This document shows, piece after piece, positions 15,907-24,523 of a stretch of DNA of 64,000 nucleotides (positions are counted from its first letter, which is position 1; every line of letters begins with the position of its first letter). The DNA lies in contig NZ_JOAN01000025.1 in the NCBI RefSeq assembly GCF_000718555.1, positions 1-64,000 on the forward strand, in the 5' to 3' direction. The notes under the pieces are model-generated. The model ran no database searches, was not told the origin of the DNA, and saw only the letters and a program-made list of their open reading frames with translations. The DNA is from Micromonospora chokoriensis (GTDB taxonomy: Bacteria; Actinomycetota; Actinomycetes; Mycobacteriales; Micromonosporaceae). The translations under genes and the position numbers were made by a program.

Positions 15907-16539
15907 TCAGCCGTCCGCCGGTTCGGCGCGCGGCGCCCGCACGGTGGAGCCGTTCCCGGTACGCGGCGGCGGCACCCCCTCGACCCCGACTGACGACTCG
16001 GCCGGTCGCTGCGCCTCCAGCAGGACCGCGAGCCGTCGTAGCCCTCGGTGGGCGGCGGTCCGCACGGCACCGGCCCGCCGGCCCAGCACCCGACCGGCAG
16101 ACCCGGCGTCCAGCCCGATCACGGCCCGCAGCAGGACCGCTTCGGCCTCCCGCGGCGGCAGGGTGGCGATCAGCGCGAGGGCGGTCTCGGTGCCGATCGT
16201 CTCGCTGGCTCGCTCGGCGGTGTCCGCGTCGCTGGCCAGATCGACGAGCGCCTGCACCGGGACCGAGAGCGAGGGGCGGCGGCGCAGCCGACGCAGGTGG
16301 TCCATCGCGCGATTACGAGCGATCGTGACCGTCCAGGCCCGGAACTCACCCCCGGTGAAGCCGGGCAGGTCACGGGAGATCTGTAGCCAGGTCTCGGAAG
16401 CGACGTCCTCCGCGTCGGCACCGACAAGGGCGGTCAGGTACCGCAGCAGCCCCGGCTGGAGGCTGCGGTAGAGCAGGCGGAACGCGTCCTCGTCGCCGGC
16501 CTGCGCGGCGCTGACCGCCGCCGACAGGTCGGCGGTCAT
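15907..16539 (-). CDS. ECF-type RNA polymerase sigma factor
   Basis: 210 aa from ATG 16539; ATG 16554 is also possible, neither has a strong ribosome site. Region 2: DAFRLLYRSLQPGLLRYLTALVG, AEDVASETWLQISRDL, FRAWTVTIARNRAMDHLRR. Region 4: IATLPPREAEAVLLRAVIGLDAGSAGRVLGRRAGAVRTAAHRGLRRL. A Pro/Arg-rich tail of about 30 aa follows. Directs polymerase to an unknown promoter set. Precedes the membrane partner gene; divergent from a Ser/Thr kinase gene. Confidence 0.92.
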   Translation of the reverse strand: MTADLSAAVSAAQAGDEDAFRLLYRSLQPGLLRYLTALVGADAEDVASETWLQISRDLPGFTGGEFRAWTVTIARNRAMDHLRRLRRRPSLSVPVQALVDLASDADTAERASETIGTETALALIATLPPREAEAVLLRAVIGLDAGSAGRVLGRRAGAVRTAAHRGLRRLAVLLEAQRPAESSVGVEGVPPPRTGNGSTVRAPRAEPADG

Positions 16540-17045
16540 TCGCGGTCCGCGCATCGCCGGGGGCGTGCCGGCCGGGCCGGGGCAGACCACGCGATACGAG
16601 TCGTCCGCCGGGTCAGCACCCGCACCGCACCGCCCTCCGTCGATCCGATTGTGCCCGTGACCACGCTTGTCGGGTCTGTGTGTCCGTGGCCAACGCCAGG
16701 ATTGTCGCTCGGCGGGCTGCCCGCCAGGTGGCAGGGAGGGCCCGAGCCGGGCTAACGCTAGGAGCGGGCGCACGGGGCGACAAGTCGGCGTCGTGTCACG
16801 GAAGGGTGACAATTATCGGCCCTGCGAGACGGCGCGTCGCCGTAACAGCAGGTGGCCTGAAGGCGCTTTCTTGCCGCCGCCGACGATCCCTACGACGAAA
16901 ATTATCGCGTTTCGTGACACCGCGCCTTCGAAGCGTCACCGAGATGGAGCGTCCACACAGGTCAGGCGGATCAGTCCGGGGGTACCAGCCGTCTGCGGCC
17001 CTGCCACGGCGAGCCGCTGCGCGCCACTCTAGGTACGGTAATGCG
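16540..17045. promoter_or_regulatory. Divergent promoter region with palindromes
   Basis: 506 bp between the divergent sigma-factor and kinase genes. Visible: TGTCAC-N6-GTGACA (16794-16811), a perfect spaced palindrome followed by AATTATCGG; ACGAAA-N9-TTTCGT (16895-16915) bracketing AATTATCGC; and an 8-bp inverted pair GTGTCACG (16793-16800) and CGTGACAC (16913-16920). The A+T-rich patches (16809-16816, 16897-16912) look like promoter cores. A TAGGTA element at 17030, 16 nt before the kinase GTG, may be a -10 box. No gene seen. Confidence 0.4.
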
Positions 17046-18404
17046 GTGTTGTCATCGGAGGTCGTGCTCAGCGGTCGCTACCGCTTGGACGAACGTGTCG
17101 CCACTGGCGGGATGGGCGACGTTTGGCGTGCCTCCGACCTGATCCTCGGCCGGCAGGTCGCGGTCAAGGTTCTGCTGCCGGCGCTGGTCTCCGATCCCGA
17201 CTTCATCGCCCGGTTCCGCGCCGAGGCCCGGATCATGGCGGCGCTGCGGCACCCCGGCATCGTGCAGGTCTTCGACTGCGGCGCGGACGACCTCCCCGAC
17301 GGCAGTCGGGCGGACTACCTCGTCATGGAGTTCGTCGCCGGCGAGCCGTTGTCCAAGCGGATCGAGACGGCTGGGCGCCTCGAGGTGGCCGAGACCATGT
17401 CGATCGTGGCCCAGGCGGCCGCGGCGCTCAACGCGGCGCACCGCGGCGGCATCGTGCACCGCGACGTCAAGCCCAGCAACCTGCTGGTGCACGAGGACGG
17501 CACGGTCGTCCTGGTGGACTTCGGCGTGGCCCGCTCCACCGACATCACCAGCATCACCAGCACCAACGCGGTGCCCGGCACCGCCCTCTACATGGCTCCC
17601 GAGCAGGCCGCCGGCCGGCCGGTCAGCGGCGCCACCGACATCTACGCGCTGGGCGCGGTCACCTATTGCTGCCTCACCGGCAGTCCGCCGTTCACCGGTG
17701 ACAATCCGCTCCAGGTCGCCGTCCGGCACCTGGACGACGAGCCGCCAGAGCTGCCGCACGACATTCCGGAGGCGGTCCGCGCCCTGGTGTCGCGGGCCCT
17801 GGCCAAGGACCCGCTGGAGCGGTTCACCAGCGGCGCGGCGATGGCCGAGGCCGCCCGGACAGCGGTCACCGGCGGCGAGCCGCCGACGGCGATGGCCACT
17901 CCGGTCGCGCTGCGCGACGCCGGGCCGGGCACCCGCACGGACGTGCCGGCCGGCGCGGCGGTGGCGACCGGGCGACGGCGGGGACCGCTGGTCGGCGCGG
18001 CAGTGGTCGTGCTGGTCGCGCTGGTCGGGCTCGGCGCGGCACTGGCCGCGACGCGCGACGTCGGTGAAAACCCGGCGATTCATCTGCCGACCACCTCGCC
18101 GACGGTGGCGCCGACCGGCGCAGTCGACCTTCCGGCAGCCAACGAGCAGATCACCAGCGTCGACCCAGGCAGGCCCGACCGGCAGAACCCGCCCGGCAAC
18201 TCCCCGTCGGCCCCGATCTCTGCCACTCCGAGCATGCGGCCCAGCCAGACCGCCAACTCGCCGACGCCGACGGCGACCGTCATCACGGCGCCGCCGACCA
18301 CCGCACCGCCGACGACCGGGGCGCCGCCGCCGACCAGCGCGCCGCCGTCTGATCCGCCCACCACCTCGAACCCGCCGGTCGATCCAGGGGTGCCGGCGGG
18401 CTGA
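17046..18404 (+). CDS. Serine/threonine protein kinase (PknB-like)
   Basis: 452 aa from GTG 17046 (homology-based start; no clear ribosome site, and it may be leaderless). Kinase domain about 10-270: glycine loop ATGGMGDVW, Lys in VAVKVLL, HRDVKPSNLL catalytic loop, VDFGVAR, MAPEQAAG. One TM (GPLVGAAVVVLVALVGLGAAL) about 318-340 leads to an extracellular Pro/Thr/Ser-rich tail (TTAPPTTGAPPPTS) without PASTA repeats, so it is not the cell-division PknB itself. Substrates unknown; the divergent sigma/membrane-protein pair is a possible target. Confidence 0.92.
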   Translation: MLSSEVVLSGRYRLDERVATGGMGDVWRASDLILGRQVAVKVLLPALVSDPDFIARFRAEARIMAALRHPGIVQVFDCGADDLPDGSRADYLVMEFVAGEPLSKRIETAGRLEVAETMSIVAQAAAALNAAHRGGIVHRDVKPSNLLVHEDGTVVLVDFGVARSTDITSITSTNAVPGTALYMAPEQAAGRPVSGATDIYALGAVTYCCLTGSPPFTGDNPLQVAVRHLDDEPPELPHDIPEAVRALVSRALAKDPLERFTSGAAMAEAARTAVTGGEPPTAMATPVALRDAGPGTRTDVPAGAAVATGRRRGPLVGAAVVVLVALVGLGAALAATRDVGENPAIHLPTTSPTVAPTGAVDLPAANEQITSVDPGRPDRQNPPGNSPSAPISATPSMRPSQTANSPTPTATVITAPPTTAPPTTGAPPPTSAPPSDPPTTSNPPVDPGVPAG

Positions 18405-18411
18405 GCCGGCC

Positions 18412-18433
18412 GCTGTCGGTGCGCACCGACAGC
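18412..18433 (+). terminator. Terminator after the kinase gene
   Basis: Palindrome GCTGTCGGTGC/GCACCGACAGC, 8 bp beyond the stop codon, stem 9-11 bp with a very small loop. Confidence 0.65.
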
Positions 18434-18529
18434 CCCACAAGCACCGATATCCCCAAAACGGACTTACGGCGCCGAAGACGCCTCTAGGCTCTCAGCAGGC
18501 CATTTACACCATCTGCTGCGGGAGCCTGG

Positions 18530-19792
18530 GTGAGCGCTGAAAAGCTGGTCGTCATCGGTCAGGGGTATGTCGGACTGCCACTGGCCATGCGGGCCGTCGA
18601 GGCGGGGCTCGACGTGGTCGGTCTCGACGTCGACGCCGACCGGGTGAAGCGTCTCGCCTCCGGCGAGTCGTTCGTCGAGGACATCCCGGCCGACCGGCTG
18701 GGCCGCGCGTTGGGCAGCGGCCGCTACCACCCCAGCACGGAGTACACCGATGCCGACGGGTTCGACATCTGCGTCATCACCGTACCGACGCCGCTGCGCG
18801 ACGGCACCCCGGACCTGAGCTTCGTCGAGCAGGCCGGGATCGGTATCGGCCCGTACGTGCGCCCAGGCTGCACGGTGATCCTGGAATCGACGACGTACCC
18901 CGGCACCACCGAGGAGTTGCTGCGTCCACTGTTGGAGTCGGCCAGCGGGCTGAGCAGCCCCGGTGACTTCCACCTCGGCTACAGCCCGGAGCGGATCGAC
19001 CCGGGCAACCCGACCTGGCGGTTGGAGAACACCCCGAAGGTGGTCTCCGGCGTGGACCCGGCGTCGCTGGCCCGGGTGGACGAGTTCTACCAGCGCCTCG
19101 TGGAGCACACCGTGCCGGTGGACTCGACCCGCGTCGCCGAGCTGACCAAGCTGATCGAGAACACCTTCCGCCAGGTCAACATCGCGCTGATCAACGAGCT
19201 GACCATGCTCTCGCACCACCTCGACATCGACGTCTGGCAGGCGATCGACGCCGCCTCGACCAAACCGTTCGGCTTTCTGCCGTTCCGGCCCGGCCCCGGG
19301 GTGGGCGGCCACTGCCTGCCGATCGACCCGTGCTACCTGTCCTGGCAGGTCAAGCGCCGCCTCGGTCGGCAGTTCCGGTTCATCGAGCTGGCCAACGACA
19401 TCAACCACGAGATGCCCGAGCACGTCGCGCAGCGGATCATGGCGGGGCTGAACCGGGACGGTCGGGCCGTCAGCGGCGCCCGACTGCTGCTGCTCGGTCT
19501 GGCGTACAAGAAGAACACCGGCGACATGCGGGACTCCCCCGCCGTCGACGTGGCCCGCCGGTTGCAGGCCCTCGGCGCCGAGGTGCACGCCGTCGAGCCG
19601 TACGCGGAGGCGCACCAGATCCCCGCCGGGGTCACCGTGGTCGGGCTCACCGAGCGGGAGGTACGCGCGGCCGACGCGGTGGTGGTGGTCACCGATCACG
19701 ACACCTTCGACTACGACCTCGTGGTCGCGCATGCCCGCTACGTCTTCGACACCCGCAACCGGTGCGTCGGCCCGATGGTCGAGCGCCTGTAG
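18530..19792 (+). CDS. UDP-N-acetyl-hexosamine 6-dehydrogenase (UDP-glucose dehydrogenase family)
   Basis: 420 aa, GTG 18530 with GGGAG 8 nt upstream. Oxidises a UDP-HexNAc to the uronic acid with 2 NAD+. N-terminal Rossmann GQGYVGLP (near 10), VPTPLRDGTPDLSFV, ESTTYPGTTEE, LGYSPERIDPGN; catalytic Cys in PGVGGHCLPIDPCYL (near 260), the form seen in WecC/WbpA-type enzymes rather than UDP-glucose dehydrogenase; C-terminal LGLAYKKNTGDMRDSPAVDV. Probably supplies an acidic sugar to a surface polysaccharide, perhaps that made with the BY-kinase group 11 kb away. Monocistronic, between two terminators. Confidence 0.9.
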   Translation: MSAEKLVVIGQGYVGLPLAMRAVEAGLDVVGLDVDADRVKRLASGESFVEDIPADRLGRALGSGRYHPSTEYTDADGFDICVITVPTPLRDGTPDLSFVEQAGIGIGPYVRPGCTVILESTTYPGTTEELLRPLLESASGLSSPGDFHLGYSPERIDPGNPTWRLENTPKVVSGVDPASLARVDEFYQRLVEHTVPVDSTRVAELTKLIENTFRQVNIALINELTMLSHHLDIDVWQAIDAASTKPFGFLPFRPGPGVGGHCLPIDPCYLSWQVKRRLGRQFRFIELANDINHEMPEHVAQRIMAGLNRDGRAVSGARLLLLGLAYKKNTGDMRDSPAVDVARRLQALGAEVHAVEPYAEAHQIPAGVTVVGLTEREVRAADAVVVVTDHDTFDYDLVVAHARYVFDTRNRCVGPMVERL

Positions 19793-19800
19793 ACCCGGCA

Positions 19801-19848
19801 CCGCTGGCCGGTCCCGCCGCCGGGGAAGATGGCGGGACCGGCCAGCGG
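19801..19848. terminator. Bidirectional terminator
   Basis: Perfect 18-bp inverted repeat (19801-19818 and 19831-19848) with a 12-nt loop between convergent genes ending at 19792 and 19901. Confidence 0.88.
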
Positions 19849-19900
19849 ATGTCCGTCCGGTCGCCGTGGCGACGACCCGGCCGGTCCGGGCGACGGCCGG

Positions 19901-22375
19901 TCACTGATCGGCGAGCGCCTCGACGACCGGGCGGGACAGCGCCCGGCGGGCTGGCAGCACCGAGGCGAGCAGGGCAGCCAGCACCGCGACGCCGAGGATC
20001 AGCCCGAGCTGGCGCAGCGGCAGCACCACGTGGAAGTCGCCGCCGAGGCGGTCGAGCAGGGCCATCGTGGACGCGCTGACGCCGGTGCCGAGCCCGATCC
20101 CGAGCACCGCGCCGACCAGCGCCATCAGCACCGCCTCGACGGCGAGCACCGCCCGCATCCGCCCTCGGGTGAGCCCGACCGCCCGCAGCACCGCGTTCTC
20201 CCTGGTCCGCTCGACCACCGACAGGCTCAGCGTGTTCGCCACGCCGACCAGGGCGATCACCACGGCCAGGCCGAGGAGCGCGGTGACGAAGGCGAGCAGC
20301 ATGTCCACCGTGCCGGTGAGCGATTTCTTGTACGCGCCCTGGTCCATCAGGTTCACCGTCGGGTAGCGGCCCAGCACCGCTTCGATCGCGTCGCGGGCCC
20401 GCTCGGGGCTCACCCCGGTGGCGGGGTCGATCTCGGCCAGGTAGCCCCGCTGAGCGGGAAAGAGCGTGGCGAAGTCCTGGTCGGACAGGTCGATGACGTG
20501 ACCTGCGGGAGCCTCGCCGCCGGTGGTGTCGTCGGTGACCACGGCGGCCACCCGAAACGGTCTCCCCGCGAGGGTCAGCGGGGAGCCGACCCGCCAGCCG
20601 CGGGCTCGCGCCAACTCGCGGTGCACCAGCACCAGCCCCGGCCCGACCCGCTCGGCGTCGCCGGCCAGCACCCCGCTCAGCGTCCGGCCGACCAGGGCCG
20701 GGTGGGCGGCGCGGATCTCGACGTGGTCGACGACCCTGCTGCGCTGCTCGTGCACCACACCCAGCTCGGGGCGGGAGGCAACCTCACCGACGAGGGCGCT
20801 CGGCAGGTCCTGACCGATTCCGCTGATCACGAAGTCGGTCCCGATCTGTGCGTCCACGCTGCGTTCGATGCCGTCCTTGGTGCTGCGCGCGCCGACCATG
20901 AACGCCGACACCAGTCCGATCCCGATCACCAGGGCGGTGGCGGTCGCGGCGACCCGCCGCGGGTTGCGCACCGTGTTGGCGACCGCCAGGTCACCGGTCG
21001 TGCCCAGGACGCGACGCACCGGCCAGCCGAACACCCGGGCCAGAGCCGGAACGAGCACCGGCCCGAACAGCACGATCCCGAAGAAGGCGAGCACCCCGCC
21101 GATCGCCACCAGTAGCAGCTGGCCGGCGCTCGCGGCGCCGGCCAGCGCGGCGACACCGACGGTCAGCACCACCGCGCCGACGCCCAGCCGAACCCGACCA
21201 GCGCCCCGGCTGGGCTGCACCGCGGCGTCGGTGAGCGCGGCCACCGGTGCGATCCGCGTCCCCCGCCAGGCCGGCAGCAGGGCGGCGCACACGGTGAGCC
21301 CGGTGCCCAGCAGCAGGCTGGTCAGCACTGTCGTACCGGTCACGGTCAGGCCACCGGTGACCGGCACGTCCAGTCCGGACAGCAGCAGCCGCAACCCGCC
21401 GGCGAGGGCCACCCCGAGCAGCACCCCGAGCGCCGAGGCGACCAGCCCCAGCACCGCCGACTCCAGCAGGGTGGACCGGAAGACCTGTCCCCGGGTGGCG
21501 CCGATCAGGCGCAGCAGCGCGGTGCGTCGGGTGCGCTGGGCCAGCACGATCGCGAAGGTGTTGGCGATCACGAAGCCGGCCACCACGATCGCGACCCCCA
21601 CGAAGATCAGCAGCAGCATGCGGAACTGGTCCACGTTGCGGACCGCGTCCTCGACGGCCTCGTCGAGGATCTGCTGGCGACTCTTCACGGTGGCATCGAG
21701 GCCAGCCACGGCCCGTACCTGGTCGGTGAGCGCCGCGACGTCGGCGCCCGGCCGGGCCGCCACCAGGATGCGCCCGTAGCCCCGCTCGCCGGTGAGGGCC
21801 AGCGCGTCCGGCCCGACCAGGCCGACGAACGGACCGCCGACGTCGCGGGCGGTGCCAGCCACGTCGACGGTGCCGACCAGGGTGTACGGGCGGGCCGCCC
21901 CGCCGGTGGCACCGATCCGGACGACCGCGCCGAGCGCGAAGCCCTCCTCAGCCGCCGTCGGCGCATCGAGCACCACCTCCCCGGCCCGGTCGGGCAACCG
22001 GCCGGCCACCACGTCGTACGAGCGCAGAGCGTCCTCGGTGGGGATGGCGACGAGCATGGTGAAGCCGAGCACCGGCCGACCGTCGGCACCGACGATCCCG
22101 GCGGTGTTGGTCAGCTCACCGGCTGCGGCGGCCACCTGATCGACCGCTCGCACCCGGTCGACCAGGGCCGGGGGCAACACCTCGCGGCCGGCCGAGTAGA
22201 CACCCAGGTCGGTGTGCCGGTCGAAGGTGCCGGCCCGCTCGTACGCCCCGGACCGCATCCCGTCGACGAAGATCATGGTGCCAGCGACGAACGCGACGCC
22301 GAGCACGACGGCGAGCGCGGAGAGCAGCATGCGCAGCGCCTCGGCGCGCAACGAGCGCAGGGTCAGGCGGATCAA
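19901..22375 (-). CDS. ABC transporter permease, FtsX/MacB type
   Basis: 824 aa, TTG 22375 with GGGAG 8 nt upstream. Layout: N-terminal TM (LLSALAVVLGVAFVAGTMIFVDG), a large extracellular MacB-PCD domain, three-TM FtsX domain (about 250-390), middle TM pair, second periplasmic domain, and a final three-TM FtsX domain (MLLAFVTALLGLAVVIALVGVANTLSLSV ...). Such DUF214 permeases move lipids or peptides, or transmit signals, driven by a separate ATPase. No ATPase gene is next to it, which is unusual. A two-component system lies directly upstream in the same direction. Confidence 0.9.
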   Translation of the reverse strand: MIRLTLRSLRAEALRMLLSALAVVLGVAFVAGTMIFVDGMRSGAYERAGTFDRHTDLGVYSAGREVLPPALVDRVRAVDQVAAAAGELTNTAGIVGADGRPVLGFTMLVAIPTEDALRSYDVVAGRLPDRAGEVVLDAPTAAEEGFALGAVVRIGATGGAARPYTLVGTVDVAGTARDVGGPFVGLVGPDALALTGERGYGRILVAARPGADVAALTDQVRAVAGLDATVKSRQQILDEAVEDAVRNVDQFRMLLLIFVGVAIVVAGFVIANTFAIVLAQRTRRTALLRLIGATRGQVFRSTLLESAVLGLVASALGVLLGVALAGGLRLLLSGLDVPVTGGLTVTGTTVLTSLLLGTGLTVCAALLPAWRGTRIAPVAALTDAAVQPSRGAGRVRLGVGAVVLTVGVAALAGAASAGQLLLVAIGGVLAFFGIVLFGPVLVPALARVFGWPVRRVLGTTGDLAVANTVRNPRRVAATATALVIGIGLVSAFMVGARSTKDGIERSVDAQIGTDFVISGIGQDLPSALVGEVASRPELGVVHEQRSRVVDHVEIRAAHPALVGRTLSGVLAGDAERVGPGLVLVHRELARARGWRVGSPLTLAGRPFRVAAVVTDDTTGGEAPAGHVIDLSDQDFATLFPAQRGYLAEIDPATGVSPERARDAIEAVLGRYPTVNLMDQGAYKKSLTGTVDMLLAFVTALLGLAVVIALVGVANTLSLSVVERTRENAVLRAVGLTRGRMRAVLAVEAVLMALVGAVLGIGLGTGVSASTMALLDRLGGDFHVVLPLRQLGLILGVAVLAALLASVLPARRALSRPVVEALADQ

Positions 22376-22476
22376 GCGAGGCTCCCGGTGCAGGTGGTGG
22401 ATCGGACCCCTCCGACGCTATGGCCGGCACCGGTCTGTCGATCTCCACCTGCGCGCTCGACAGGCGTGCGCCGCGG

Positions 22477-22502
22477 GTAGCGGTACGCCCGCCGACCGCT
22501 AC
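22477..22502 (-). terminator. Terminator after the two-component operon
   Basis: Inverted repeat GTAGCGGT (22477-22484) and ACCGCTAC (22495-22502), 10-nt loop, 21 bp beyond the response-regulator stop. Confidence 0.5.
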
Positions 22503-22522
22503 GACCCAGGTCGTACGCGGCG

Positions 22523-23188
22523 TCATCCGCCGGGCGTGACCAGCCCGCTCTCGTAGGCCAGGACCACCGCCTGAACCCGGTCACGCAGTTGGAGCTTCGC
22601 CAGGATCCGCCCGACGTGGGTCTTCACCGTCGCCTCGGCCACGTGCACCCGGGCGGCGATCTCCGCGTTGGACAGCCCCTGGGCGACAAGCAGCAGCACC
22701 TCCCGCTCCCGGTCGGTGAGCTGCGCGAGCCGAGGGTCGGCGCTCGGGGCGGCGCCGAGCTGCCCGGCGAAGCGGTCCAGCAGGCGCCGGGTGATCGACG
22801 GGGCCACCACCGAGTCGCCCTGGGCCACCACCCGGATCGCGGCCAGCAGCTCCTCCGGCGGGACGTTCTTGAGTAGAAATCCACTCGCCCCGGCCTGCAG
22901 TGCCGCGAACGCGTCCGCCTCGGTGTCGAAGGTGGTCAGCACCAGCACCCGAGGTCGGCCCGCGGGCCGCTCGGCGCAGAGCCGCCGGGTCGCCTCCACC
23001 CCGTCCATGGTGGGCATCCGGATGTCCATCACGACGACGTCGGCCTCGGTGCGGGCGAGCACCCGCAGGGCGTCCGCGCCGTCGATCGCCTCCCCGACGA
23101 CCTCCAGGTCGGGCTGGGAGTCCAGCACCATCCGGAACCCGGCGCGCACCAGCGCCTGGTCGTCCACGATCACCACCCGGACCGTCAT
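22523..23188 (-). CDS. NarL/LuxR-family response regulator
   Basis: 221 aa. Receiver domain with VDDQALVRAGFRMVL, phosphoacceptor Asp in VVMDIRMPTMDG (near 54), VLTTFD Thr and KNVPPEELL Lys; C-terminal LuxR HTH (LTDREREVLLLVAQGLSNAEIAARVHVAEATVKTHVGRILAKL). The start overlaps the histidine kinase stop by 4 nt (ATGA). Likely controls the permease gene 148 bp downstream and/or its own operon (inference). Confidence 0.94.
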   Translation of the reverse strand: MTVRVVIVDDQALVRAGFRMVLDSQPDLEVVGEAIDGADALRVLARTEADVVVMDIRMPTMDGVEATRRLCAERPAGRPRVLVLTTFDTEADAFAALQAGASGFLLKNVPPEELLAAIRVVAQGDSVVAPSITRRLLDRFAGQLGAAPSADPRLAQLTDREREVLLLVAQGLSNAEIAARVHVAEATVKTHVGRILAKLQLRDRVQAVVLAYESGLVTPGG

Positions 23189-24405
23189 GCCGCGATCACC
23201 TCCGTTGCCGGCTCTGACGGTAGCGGCAGCCGGACCTCGACCTGCCAGCCCCCGGTCAGTCGGGGACCGGCGGTGAGGCTGCCGTCGTACACCGTCACCC
23301 GCTCCCGCATGCCGAGCAGGCCGTGACCCCCGGGCGGCGTCGAGCTGACCAGCGAGCGGCCCCGACCGTCGTCGACCACCTGGACCACGACGGCCTCGGC
23401 GGTGTACGACAGGACGACCTCGACGCCGGCACCGACCCCGGCGTGCTTGAGCGCGTTGGTCAGCGCCTCCTGCACCACCCGGTAGACGGTCAGCTCCAAG
23501 CCCGGCGGCAGGGCCGGTGGCGCACCGCTGACGGTGCTGCGGATGCGCAGCCCGGCGTCGTCGAACCGGGTGATCAGGTCGGGCAACTCGGCCAGGGCCA
23601 GCCGCCGGTGCTCCGGGTCGGCCGCCACCGTCAGCCCGTCGGCGCCGTCCGCGCCGGCCGGGCCGGCGTCGCGCAGCACACCGACCAGCCGGCGCATCTC
23701 TTCCAGCGCCTGCCGGCCGGTGTCCGCGACCACCTTGACGGCGGTCCGCGCCTGGGCCGGGTCACGGTCGAACATGAATCGGGCGCCATCCGCCTGGACG
23801 ATCATCACGGCCATGCTGTGGGCGACCACGTCGTGCAGCTCACGAGCAATCCGGGTGCGCTCCTCGGCGACCGCCGCCCGGGATTCGGCCTCCCGCTCGC
23901 GCTCCAGGGTCGCGGCCCGCTCCTCCAGGCTGAGCACGTAGAGCCGGCGGGTCCGCACGTTCAGGGCGACCAACCACACCGCGCCGGTGACCAGCGCGTA
24001 CCACAGCGCGGTCGCCCACCACTGGATGACGTTGGGGGTCTGTGCGGCGGCCAGCAGCACGCCGACGGCCGCGACCGCCCCGGCCAGTACGCCGTCGCGC
24101 AGCCGCCGGCCGTACTTCACCACGCTGTAGAGCGCGATCAGGACGGCGACGTCGTAGAGGAGGGGACCCCACCGGGCGATCACCTGGACCAGGGCGAGCG
24201 CCGCGACCGCGACCGTCACCGCGCTCGGGTGGGTACGACGAAACAGCAGCGCCACCGCCATCCCCACGCCGACCCCGGTGGCCGCCCAGCCGCCCGGCTG
24301 GTTCACCGCCGCGGCCAGGGAGACGAGCACCACCAGGGCGGCGACGGCCACGTCGAAGGCGACGCCGCGCAGCGGGCGACCGAACAGGGTGCGTCTCACG
24401 GTCAC
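23185..24405 (-). CDS. Sensor histidine kinase (HisKA_3)
   Basis: 406 aa from GTG 24405 (GTG 24399 equally possible). Four to five N-terminal TM segments with short loops, so it senses within or near the membrane. A coiled coil (LEERAATLEREREAESRAAVAEERTR) leads to the HisKA_3 box RIARELHDVVAHSMAVM with the phosphorylated His, then an HATPase domain (NALKHAG, VDDGRG, GHGLLGMRERV). Coupled to the response regulator by ATGA. Signal unknown. Confidence 0.92.
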   Translation of the reverse strand: MTVRRTLFGRPLRGVAFDVAVAALVVLVSLAAAVNQPGGWAATGVGVGMAVALLFRRTHPSAVTVAVAALALVQVIARWGPLLYDVAVLIALYSVVKYGRRLRDGVLAGAVAAVGVLLAAAQTPNVIQWWATALWYALVTGAVWLVALNVRTRRLYVLSLEERAATLEREREAESRAAVAEERTRIARELHDVVAHSMAVMIVQADGARFMFDRDPAQARTAVKVVADTGRQALEEMRRLVGVLRDAGPAGADGADGLTVAADPEHRRLALAELPDLITRFDDAGLRIRSTVSGAPPALPPGLELTVYRVVQEALTNALKHAGVGAGVEVVLSYTAEAVVVQVVDDGRGRSLVSSTPPGGHGLLGMRERVTVYDGSLTAGPRLTGGWQVEVRLPLPSEPATEVIAA

Positions 24406-24523
24406 CCAGCGTACGTGCCGGGACGCTCGGCCCTCGGAGCTCACCGTGCCGGCACGGTGGGGCCGGTCACCAGGACGGGGGTTGCGAACCGGACGGCCAG
24501 GCGCTGTGCGAACGTGAACAGAT

